A stretch of 64,000 nt of DNA, from assembly GCA_013166775.1 (NCBI GenBank), contig JABLTJ010000004.1, positions 62,001-126,000 of the forward strand, read 5' to 3'. The stretch is from Promethearchaeati archaeon. Lineage in GTDB: Archaea > Asgardarchaeota > Heimdallarchaeia > Heimdallarchaeales > Heimdallarchaeaceae. Made by a program: the position numbers and the translations under genes. The notes below the pieces were generated by a model. It searched no databases. It had not been told where the DNA came from and saw only the letters and a list, made by a program, of their open reading frames with translations. Below are positions 51,626 through 63,600 of the stretch, piece by piece (position 1 is the stretch's first letter; every line of letters starts with the position of its first letter).

Positions 51626-54600
51626 TTAATTACCCTCCTTTTTTTGGGTGTTTGAAGATTTCTTAACCGTTGTTGTATTTTTGTTACTTTTGGTCATATC
51701 CAACAAAGTTGTCTGTCTAGCTTTAGCTGATTTTCTATCGGCAGATTTTGTTGTAACTGAAGTTTTTGGTTTTACTGAGGTTGAACCAGCTTTTTTAGGT
51801 GTAGCTTTTTTAGTAACAGGTTTTGAGGTACTAGTTTTCTTAATGACTTTTACTTTCTTAGGTGGAAGTCTGCTTTTTAGGCTCTTGATAGCCATATAAC
51901 TGAGATCTGTTTTCTCATCGAGTTGCGCAGCTGGATAAACTACAAAATCTTTGATGGTGGTAATTCCTAATTGCTTGATTTGCTTAATTACTTCAGGTTT
52001 TATCTCTAAAGTTCCAATGGGTTGTTCAAGTATTCCTATCAGCTTCTTAACATTTGGATCCTTTAACGATGTGGAATTCTTCATCTCTGTATCTGGCATT
52101 AAAAGTGCTTGAAGAGTGGTTATACTACTTCCTTTCAATTGAGCTATATTACCTTCAGTAATATGTGGAAGTGTTTTTCTTATTTCGACTTGATCCTTTT
52201 CAGCTTGCTTGAGAGATTCAGGATTCAATGACGCATAAAGTGATCGAAGATCCTTTACAGGTAGTGTAATTATCTTAGAGAGCTGTTGAACTAGAGTTGC
52301 GAATAAATCCCATAAATTATTGATATTTTTGCTATGCAACAGAAAAACACTCTGAGCATTGATTTTAATCATGTCAGTAAGATAATAAATCGGGGTTTCC
52401 AGAAGTTTTTGTATTCGAGATATTTGAAGTTTATTTAATCTCGAAGTTGAAGCTATGAGTTCTTCTGAGGCTTTCAAATGAGCGATGGTTGTATAACCAG
52501 ATATCTTTAATAATTTCTTTGTGTTTTTATCGAACAAACCTATCTTATCTACAGGATAACTCTTGTTAACCAACGCATCTTTTATCGACAAGAGACTCAA
52601 GGAACTTTGTAATTTCTGTACAATTGTTTGTTCCTGTTCTGTAAGAGACATTTTTACAACTTTTCTTACATCTGGAACAACAATGAAATCAATAACTTGT
52701 ACGATTCCTGCTACTTCTAATTTAGAAATTAATCGTTCTTGATTAACAAACAGATTGATCGGAGCTCTTAGAGCAATAACTAATTCGACAAGTTCTGGCT
52801 CGTAATCTGCGATCTCCGTATTCTCTAGATGTTTAATCAGAGTACCGAAGGATCTAATTTTCTGTTTTCTGAGGAAAGGTGCTAACTCTGAACCGCGTAT
52901 AAAGCTAGACAATCTCTTCTGTTCATCGTCCAGCATTCTTTCCACTTTTGTTGAGGATAATTTAGGTAAAAGATTAGCACAACTCAGTTTATCGCTTTCA
53001 GGTGTAGTTGATTTGCAATAGAGCAATAAATCATAAATATTGACTAGCTTTAATTCTGATACAAGTTTCTGGATATTCTTGGATTGTCTAATAGGTGGTA
53101 ATGAAAGCAATTCTGTTTCTACCATAGAACAAACAGTTTCTGTGAGTTTCCAGAGAGAACTTGTTTTAGCACTAGATTGTCTATTGAAAATTATAGCTTC
53201 TTCAATTGAATAAATAGTGTTACTCTCTAATTGTGATATATTACTTCCACTAAGTAATTCAGAAGGTAGATTCGTCAATTCCTTTTCAAGATCATTTAAA
53301 AGACTAATTGATATATTTCTAAGATTTCTTAGGAATGTCGTTTCTGAGATCTGTTTCTTAATCTTGATACTATCTTCTAGCAATAACTCTCTGATATTTC
53401 TATATGGGAGTTTAGCTACTTGATCGATACTATTTCTAGTAGGAGCTAAGAGAATAGGAGATCTTGATAAAAATGGAACCAATTCCTTGAATCGCTTACT
53501 TATTTTTGAGTGTAGATGCGATTTTGTTTGGTCATAGATTGCAGTTTTATGCTTTTCAAGTAATAGTAAATATTCAATTGTTGAATCTGACATTTCCAAT
53601 TTCTGATCTTTAGATTCAAGATTGAGTATTTGAGATAGGGGTAAACCTTTACTAAAAATGAAATTAATTACAGTACTGATACTATCTCGCTGTTTTTTCT
53701 CCATGGTCATTTTATCTATGCTTGGAGCCAAATATGCAAGGTCTAATATTGATAAGGAAAACTCGGAAGTTGAATCAAAATCTTTCAAATTTAGTTGTTT
53801 AAAGATTTTTATCTTATCCAAGATATAGTTTGGAACTTTCTCAAGTTTTACTTTCTTCTCAAAAAGGTCTACATAAGTCTTGATGTCCTTTTGTTTCAGG
53901 ATGTCTATATCCTTTTTGGAGAATAATTTATTCTCTTTAATTATTGGATGATGACCAATGTTGCCTTCAGTTAATGAATAACGCAGTTTTTCAACTTCAG
54001 TTTGTTTAAGGGAAAGAATTGAAGATAACTCTTTGTTTGTTAATAAATATAAATCTTCAATTGTTTTAATCGATTGGAGTAACCTCTGCCAACTTTTTAT
54101 TGTTACATTAGGGAATAACAATAATTGTATTGGAGTATTCAATCTTCTTTGTATTTTGTTTCCTAAAGCTCTGGATATTGGATAATTTTCTTGTTTCAAA
54201 GAGTAGATTAAATCGTCCATTGTGGAATAATGTTTAAGAGTTTCTTTCTTCGTTTCAGCATCAAAAATCTTAATCTTACTTAGTTGAACTTTTTTGCTAA
54301 CATCTGTTTCTATCTTCTTATATGATAATGATGTTAGTGAAGTAATTATTGCTTCCTTGAATGAAGCAGGAGTCAAATTGGTCCAGAAAGAGCCAGGTTT
54401 GATAATAAGTTCACCAACAGTGAATACTCCTTTCAAGGCAAGATTTTCGGTATCAGACTTCGAAAGAAAAGACAATGAAGAAACAGGATTCTGGAATGAT
54501 TGATTGATTTTGTGTCCTAATATGCTTAATGAATCCTTATTCTGTTCTAAAACAGTGACTAAATCAACAACTGTGTTGACATTAGAGACACTAACCTTCT

Positions 54601-57600
54601 TTGAGAATAACTCACCTGGATTGTCATTTTCAAGATATTGTGAGAGTGGTATATAATCGCTTTTAACAGCTGTTTTGTTCGCAGAAAATAGTTTCATGAA
54701 TCCTATGATTTTATTCTTTTCAGCTTGAGTACTTGAGGAAATGAGTTCTTGTACTGTTGTTATTCCAGTTTCAAAATAATCTCTTTTGATATCTGAAAGG
54801 GTATGTTCTGATATACTTGGATAATACAGGATTGAGGTTGCTAGAGCTGATCTTGTTTTATTTCGTATTTGTTGTATTTTCTTCTCTGAAACAAGCCAGT
54901 CATAAATGGAGTTTCCTGCAAGTTCATCTAGAGAATAAATTCCTATCGATTTTAAGAAATTTCTATCTGCTGTTGATAAGAAAAAGAATTCATCAGCAAT
55001 CTTTTCAGCTATTGTATCAAGCTTTTGGATTATATTATCTATTTTAAAACTATCAATCTGATTTTGTATATCAGAAACTTTTGTCTTTGTCGTTGCTGCA
55101 ACTATACTAGGGGACATAAAGAATAAATCTGCTATAATTGTAAAATCAGCTTTTTTCCATTTATCTAGAATTTTTGGATCAACTTCTAGATATTTTAGAT
55201 TTGCTAGAAGATAAGGAGCAAATTTAGTATAAATCTCTTCATCTTCCTTAAATGAAGGAGAGGTTATAAGAGCCTTATATGACGAAAATCCTTTCTGCTG
55301 TAGAAAAACTTCCAACTCAGAGAGAGGTTCGACGAATCCAGATTCTCTTATACTTTTGATCAATGAGAGAGAATCCAGAATTTCCTCTTGAATATTCTTG
55401 GGAAGTTTCTTTATGAAAATAAGATGCTCAATGATTGTAGTTAGTCCTAGGTCATAACAAAAATCAATGGATTCTTGTGTAATAGTGGACAAGTAACTAA
55501 TGTTATATGACAGTTTATCTCTCAAAGCATTAATGTCATTTGATTTCAATCGTGTATTTTTCACAATATATTCAATAGGGATGAAATACAAGTGCTCGAT
55601 TGTAGAAACACCTATTTGAAGGAGTGGAGTGGTTAATTTAGCTGACAAGCTTAATTTCTCTAATCCTATTCCCTGTTTCTTTATATTTTTAAAGAGCTTA
55701 ACTAGATAATTTGGATCTTCTTTTTGATTATCAATTAGCTTATGCAAGCTAGGAGACCAGTTCTTTGGAGGGATTTCCAACAAGTTTGTGTAGGTTATAA
55801 CACTGTTGCTTAGCAAATCCTTAATCTCAGTATGTTTGAATTTTAGAGTCTTTCCGATTAGAGTAATTGGTGTTAAGAGATAAGAAGTAAGTTTCACTAT
55901 TTTGTTACGTTCTTCATTTGAGAAAGGTAATAAATCTAGATTCAGTTTCGATGCTTGAATAAGCGAAACACAACCATAATCAGCTAAGATTTTTCTTGTA
56001 TCTTGAGATATTTCAGGAAATAGGCTTAAATCCATTCCAGTTTGTTTAACATTTTGCTCCAGAAGTTTTATATCTTGAGTTGTTTTGTTTCGAGTAACCT
56101 GCTCTTCTGGAATCTTTGTAATTGCGGAGAGTAGAGGTGTAGGAACCAATAGGAATTGGTAAAGATTCCTTATACCATGTCCCTTAATTTTATCAATTTG
56201 CTTTGTTGAAAGATTATCGACTGAAGACAAGGGAAGGCTTTTCAGAGAGAGAATCAAGGGATAAACCTCAGCTAGTAAGCTTTCATTTTCAACAATCTTG
56301 CTATCTAGTGAGAGTAGTTCATCTAAAAAGATAATTTTTTCATCTTTTAGTTTCTTTAGAATAGATGGATCAGTTATTATTTTTGTATCTTCAAGTTTAA
56401 TTGCCCAATCTGGTGGACTGAATTGAATAATACTGCTATTCAGAAATTCAGTAGTCTTCGAATACAAACTTTGATATTGTTCATTTTGAGATAAAAGTAA
56501 TAATCCTGAGATTATATTTATTCCACCTATTTGAGCAAGAGACAGCAATTGTTTAACACTTAAGGACAAGTCAGAAGTAAGCCAAGAGATTGGTTTAAAC
56601 ATATTTGAAGTTGCAATTCTTATGATTGATTTCTCAAGATCATCTAGCTCAAAAACTGGATGAGGGATGAAATCAATTATCAATAATGCGCTTGATAATC
56701 CATATTTCATAAATTGTTTTTCTGCTTTGTTTGGGAATGACAAAGAATGATCTATAAACTGTGAAAATGTTTCAGACATTTTCTTACTTAATTCAAATTC
56801 TCTCTTAAAATTCCTTATTTCTGATGTTGTTTCTTTTGAAACACCGGTTAATTCACTTAAGTTAAGTGAGAGAAGTTCTATAACATGTTTGATCCCTTTG
56901 TTCCACAAAACTGATTTTGTAGGAATACTAATGCCAGGGATGGATAATACATTCAAACATAAGAAACTGACGAGCTGTTCGATGAATGCGATGCTTGAGG
57001 TTTTTACAATCTTATCTGATTCTGTTAGTTGCATTAAAGCCTCAGGTATGAACCCAAATAAGTCCTCTGCAGCTTTTTTAGTTGGATCAAATTCCAAGGA
57101 TTTTAGTAATTGAATTATAGGTTCATTTAGCTTTAATTGAGCACCTTTAGAGAGAGTAAAAGCTCCTTTCCTAATCTTACTTATTTCTTTGGGAACAGAA
57201 CCCTCGAATGCACTTTTAAGATCTTTATCTGAGCTATTGAATAGATCTATAAGTCTAAGAATTCCTTCTCCTATCAATCTTAGTTTATCCTCTGATGAAA
57301 GCTCTTTGATTCTATAAACAGAGATATGACATCCATTGAGAAATTCTCTCATGTAATCTCCTGAAACACTTATAGAGGGATAAGCTTGATAATTCAAACT
57401 ATACAAATCTTGTACATATTCTTTTCCAGTTCTAAGTAATGAAGCAATCTTTCCTTTTGATAATACACTGAATTCTTCGAGTTTTACTCCTTTTCTGTTG
57501 ACCTCTTTCATTAGGTTTTCAGGCGTTATTCGCTCTAAAAATCGCTGGACTTTCTTTTCACTCATTTTTAGAAGAAGAGCAATTGTAGATACATCTTCAG

Positions 57601-60600
57601 TTATAAATGAGAGAATATCCCCGACTCCTGAATAAATTAGCTTGCGAACTTGGTTATTATCCAAGCCTATGAATGCAACAGAAGCTCGGTATAGTTGAAC
57701 TTCTCTGAAGATGTCAAGTTTCACTAAAGCAGGACGCGACTCTCTAATTTCTTCCATGCGGGAAATAAAGTCCTGGATTGAGTTTATTCCAATATCATTC
57801 AGTTTCTCCAGATAATCTTCCTCTATAGAGGGGCAAACAGAAAGAGGAATTGCAGAACTTATACGTCTTTCAGCAAGTTCATCAAAAGAGATAAGATCTA
57901 ATGCATGAAACTCTTGATAAATTGGATTTTGAGTGATCTGATGTAACTCGTCTTTATTTACTAATGCAAGATCAATTACTGAATTTATCTCATGAAATTC
58001 TAATCGTTTCAATTCATCATATGAAAGAAATCCAATGAATCTTATAGATCCAGAAAGAAGCTCCTTTGCTTTCTTGTATTCTTCTATTGAAAGAATTTCA
58101 GAGATACCCATAATGCTTGCAGAATAAAAGAATGATTCAATATCGGAAACACCTATGTCTTTCAGATCTTCTATCTTCTTTTCTGACAAGTACTCTGAAG
58201 GTCTTATTATATGAGCTTGAGATAAGCGGAAAGCAACTATATCGGAATAGGTTAATGCATCTTTTATTTCTCTTATTTCTTTTTGAGAATTACCAGTTAT
58301 CTCAGAAATTTGTTTTACTGGAATTGAAAAGAAATCAATTAAAGTATTAACTGAGGATTTACTTAACTTGAGAGCAATTGATCTAGGTAATCCCATAGAA
58401 GCAATAGGAATTGCAAGCTCCATGATTAACCTGTCTAACGAATCATCTTCTAATAAACGAGTATAAAATGGTTGAAGAGCAGAATGTTCTTCAAAATCAA
58501 TTTCGAAAACATCTCCAATTATTACGTTTTTGTATTCTTCTCGTCTTGCTTTTCTAATTCGAGTAAAGAACGGTGTGATTCTTAGAGGAAGCTCCAAAAT
58601 TGATCGAATTAGGGTTAAATTATAATTCTCTGTTAGATATTGTTGATCCTTCCCCATTAGGTCTTTTATAACCTTATTATCGGTAATTACATCAAATAAT
58701 GTCTTATTCTCTATATCTTGAACTACTTTCTTGAAATAAGATGAATTATAAACAGTAGCAGGGAGATTCGCAAAATAATGAAATGCCTGCATTATAATGA
58801 TTTTTGAAGAATATGTTGATACAACACGGAACAGAACAGGATCTGTAAGATCTGCATCAGGAATGAAAAGCAATTGGTAAACATAATTGATGTTATTTTG
58901 CTCAAGAATCTCCATAGAAAACTCTGAAATCTCTGTGAAAATCTTTAATGGTAGTGTTAGATACTTCTGAACTGCAGAGATTTTTTTCCATATTTCTGGA
59001 TTGGAATAATAGTATTGCTCCTCTGTTGAGTAATATAGTTCTTGGATTGTTTGAAAACGCTCAAATTGAAATATTGAATCTCTACTTAATACTCTTTGCT
59101 CATGCTTATCAAATAGTTGTGTTTCAAAGGCAAAAATACCTTTGTTTTCATAGAGAGCTTGAATGCTAGATGTTGTCAAAGTTGTTATAATTTCCTTAAC
59201 CTCTTCTGGTTGAGCTTTTATTAATTTACTAGTTTTTTGAGCTGGAGCCATAATGAATTCTGCAATAGTTTGAATTCCATTTTCTCTAAGAATTTCAGTA
59301 TTGGTAAAGGATATAGATGGTAAGAAATAAACTGGTAATGAGAAGTAACCAAAGATATCGGATAAATCTAAAGCATTCTTTATGGTTTCAAATCTTTCAT
59401 CCGCAATTCCTGTCTTTTCCATAAGTGCTTCAGGTGAGGATAACATGAATCCAAGTAGAGTGGAAATACTAGCTTTTCTTAGTATTTCGATAATCTCTGG
59501 ATCTAACATATCTGATATATGATTGAGTGGAAGGTTCAAGATTGCTTTAAAAGATTCAATAACATACCAAGGTAGAGAATCTATTGTCCATTTGTCCTTT
59601 GAAGTTGAGAAGTACAGATCCTCAATTGTGACTATATTATGTATATCTAATTCTCTTACAATCCTAGGTTCTAAAATTCCAAGTTCTGATAGATCTATTC
59701 CAGTATCACTTATTCGTACATTCTTTTGCAGTGATCTAGCTTCTTCGATTTCAATACCTAGATACTCAATTAAATCTGAGGGTTGACTAACCAGTAAATC
59801 GATAATTTTTGTTATTCCATGATTACGAAGGGTGTTCAATTGTTGAGTAGATAGAGTAGAAACTAGTATATCATCTATATAACTATCTTCTTCTGTTTCC
59901 TCATCTTTTACTGCTCTCTTAATCTCTTGTTCCCAAGTCACTAAGGTTAATGGAGAACGTAGAAGTTTCCTAAATTTTTCTATCACATTCCAATTAACAA
60001 AAGCTGATGAAAATGTGAGAGGGTTTGCAAGATAGAAGATTTTGTCTATGGTATCGTATCCAGATAGAATTAAAGAAACAATCTCAGGAGAGGAGAATCT
60101 CTCAGACTCTTCAAATTCAAATGAAATTAAGGACTCATATTTATTCCCTTTTTTCTCAAAGAAGAAGGTTCCTTGTTTTAGAATTGAAAAATTCTCAAAT
60201 AGTTGTGTTACATTTTCCTCTTCTTTTCCAAGAATGGATGCTAATTCTGCAACAGTAAAATCAAAGATTTGATGGATGGCTATTATTCCATAATTTCTCA
60301 ATTTATCATAATCATCCAAAGTGAGACCACTAATTCTTGATATCGGAAGAGCTAGACTTCGTAGAAACTCATCATACTCGCTAATAAGAACTATTTGTTT
60401 ATTAAATTCACTCTCTTCATCGATATCTCTTGTTTTAATTTTATTGTATAAATTCAAAGCTAACTTTCTTTCTTTTGTTGAACTAAGTTCTGACTCAATT
60501 ATCTCAGGAAGCAAATCTAAAAACTGTCTGATTGTTACAATATTTCTTAATTTTAACTTTAGTAATGTATTTTTTAGTTCAGGATGCTCTTTGAACTTAC

Positions 60601-63600
60601 TAGAATATATTTGAGTAAGCTCGATTAATTCAAGATTAGAAAGTTTGTTCAGACTCTCAAAATTCTTCCAAAAATCTTGAGTTAATGATGGTTTTTCAGT
60701 AGGGTAGACACTGAAAAGATCCTGCAAATTAAGGTTAAATTGATCAAAATAACTAATGAATTTTGGAAAGATTTTCTTAAATATTTCAATATCTTTTCCA
60801 AAAGTAGCTCTGTTTTTATTAATTTCTTCTGCTGAAACAGTCTTCTTGAATTCTTCTATTTTTATTTCCGATAGATTTAGAATTTCTGCTAATTCACTGT
60901 TAGACCATAGTGTGAAACGACCTATGCAGTTTATACCCACATCATATAACAGATTAGAATTCTTACGAAGAGAGGGAAAAGCAAAAATCAGAGGAGTTCG
61001 GAGGAATGTTGAGATTTCTATATATTTTTTCTTGTTTTCTGATGATAAAGAATAGGCTTCTGGAGGATTATAAAACAGCTCTTCTAAGGTAACAATTCCT
61101 TCTGTTTTAAAGAATTCAGGTTCATCAATCCAAGAGGGTATAGGTACCCCCAGTTTCTTCTTAATCCACTCAATATCTTTTTTACGTAAACCAACTTTAC
61201 GTAATTGGGGAGAAGGATAAGCTAAGAAAGAAGAGGTTGTAAAAATTTGAAGAGCAGTCAAGTCTCTTTCAATATCTTGAGGTATGATTTTTATGTGAGA
61301 GAGATCTTTATCCTGTTTGGTCTCCCTAATATGAGATAAGAGTTTATATTTAGATTCTTTAAGTAAGAAATCGCGAAGCGATGCAAATTTCTTGTTATGA
61401 ATTGAATTTACTGGTAAATAAATTAAATCCAATAAAGTTGAGATCTTGTTTGTAGCTAGAATCTTCTTGACTTCTGATTCTTCTTGGTTTAAACTTTCAT
61501 CTGTTGTAAATTGTAACTTTGATAAAGAAATAGACTTCGAAGAAGAAGAAAGGATATCCATATAAGATGCATAGAGTTTTCGTTCAAGTTCTTTGATTAC
61601 TATTAGTTCATCAAGATTAGTATTCAGAAAATTCTCGATTGTTTTTATTTTTCTCCTGTGGAAAGCGTTCTTAGTATATGCATCCGTCCAATCAGGAGTC
61701 ATTTTAGTAATATTTGTTTTAGCAAAATCTGGGAATTTATCACATAATTGGGAATAAACATTCTGCATATAATTTACTAATATTGCAGTAATTTCTGCTT
61801 GATAATTTATAGTAGTAGGTAGTTTAGTTTGAAAGAGAAACTCCTCGATAGTTGTTTCTTGAGCGATTAAACCCTTAGAATTATCCTTTAGGTAATCAAA
61901 CGATGGGAATAAAGTCTGTATTTTTAGGTCTGTTGTTTTAGTCAAGGAAGCTATTAGTTGCTTACCTTCGGAGGAAATTGCAGCACCATTTTTCTTATTC
62001 CTATTGAGTAAAAACTGATGTAACAAATCTTCCCTCATATTTTCAAAAAGCTTCTCTGGTAAACCCGCAACTGATTGAAGTTTATAAAAATCAGTAGCAA
62101 AGTAATGATAACTATTTTGTATCCAACGTCTATACAAAGAGTCCTTTAAAGAATCAAATGATTTTCCATTGTCTGAAATAAATCTTTTTTCTATGGTTCT
62201 ACTCACAAAGATTTTAGGATCAAATCCTGGACTCATACCTTCCCTATCTAGTTCTGATATTGTTCTCAATTTTATGTTGTAAATATCCTCTTCAGAGAGC
62301 GATAGAAGAGTTACAAGTTCTTTTGAAGGGGTAATAAGAAAATCTGCAACAGACTCAATTTCTTTTGATTTCAAAGCTGATTGTATTCTTGAAGGACACC
62401 ATACATTGGCTCCAAAAAGTCTTTTTCCTAAAGGCATGAAGAGTTTGACTTTTTTCGTTGCTCCATGAGCAAGCGCTGCTGCAATTCGATCTGTTTCCAA
62501 CCTGAAATCAGTATAGCTTAGATCTTCATCTTCCAATATTTTTGTTAGATTCTCAACAATTATTGGAGCTGATCTAACAAAACGAGATAATCTTGCATGT
62601 TCTCTTCGTTTTCTTTTTGCTCTACTAAGAAAGGTCTTTAATCTTCTTCCTAATTGCATTAGAGCTAATCTAATTTCTTCCTCAATCTCTGGAACAATAG
62701 ATACATATTCCTTGCTAGTTTCTGGGAAGGGTATTTTTGTACTAACTAATGAAACAGCAATTGCTAATGGATCAGATTGTCTAGTAAGACCATAATCACT
62801 CCACCTTATTGAAGAGACAACATGTGTAATAACATCGTTCCCAGCACCAAAAACAAGAGGGATTCGATTAGCATAACGATATATTATCTTATTATCTGTT
62901 ACTGTCGCACCTTTTACTTGTGATGCTTCAGCTACTCCTCCACCATATCCTAATGCTGCTTCAATAACAAATGGATGTCCAGAGTAAGCTTTTGGAGCTC
63001 GAGTGATAGCTTCTACGAATTTTGGCTGTAATTCTTTTTCCAAACCTTTCCTTAATCGGTTTGATCCTAGAGGTGAAAGAGCTGTTCCTCTTGGGGCATC
63101 AAACTGGAAAATTCTATCTCTTTTTCTCTTTACATCTTTAGCTTCTTGATATGCTTTCACGAATCCTTCATGAACAATTCTTCGAATCTCATGAGATGTG
63201 ATATCTTTTGGGGATTTGTTTGGATCTATCTCTAGGAGCTGGAAGAAATGCTCTGCTATTTCCTCATTCACTCCCATAAATTGTGTGGCTAGAAATTCCT
63301 TCAATTTCTTGCTTCTAGTCACTGCTAATTCAGCTTTAAACTGTGTAATATCACACCCCCAAGGATGAATTTTCACTGGTTGAGGAGGTGGAGGCATATC
63401 ATCGACAACACTCTCATAGTCCAACTCCTCTGTTTCTCCTTCCTTGTCACCTGGTAATCTAACTTTGAAGCTTGAGTAAGGAGTAATAATTGCTAACTGT
63501 TTGAAATACTCCTTCACACTATTTTTCGCTAATCTCCAAGCACCTGTAAATGTAATTGAAATTTCCAAACCTGGTTCTTCCAAATAATTAGGATCTCCTG

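Noticed and set aside
53217-61055. Nine or more plus-strand ORFs of 60-100 aa antisense to the giant top6B gene
   Set aside because: They are short, uncorrelated with each other and lie inside a continuous 12-kb frame with coherent protein repeats. In AT-rich DNA such shadows are expected.
51870-62400. The Topo VI-B extension as HEAT, TPR or a fused second gene
   Set aside because: HEAT and TPR repeats are 34-45 residues without the G-I-x-T-I turn and Pro seen here. No internal ribosome-binding site with ATG and no stop codon separates it from the core.
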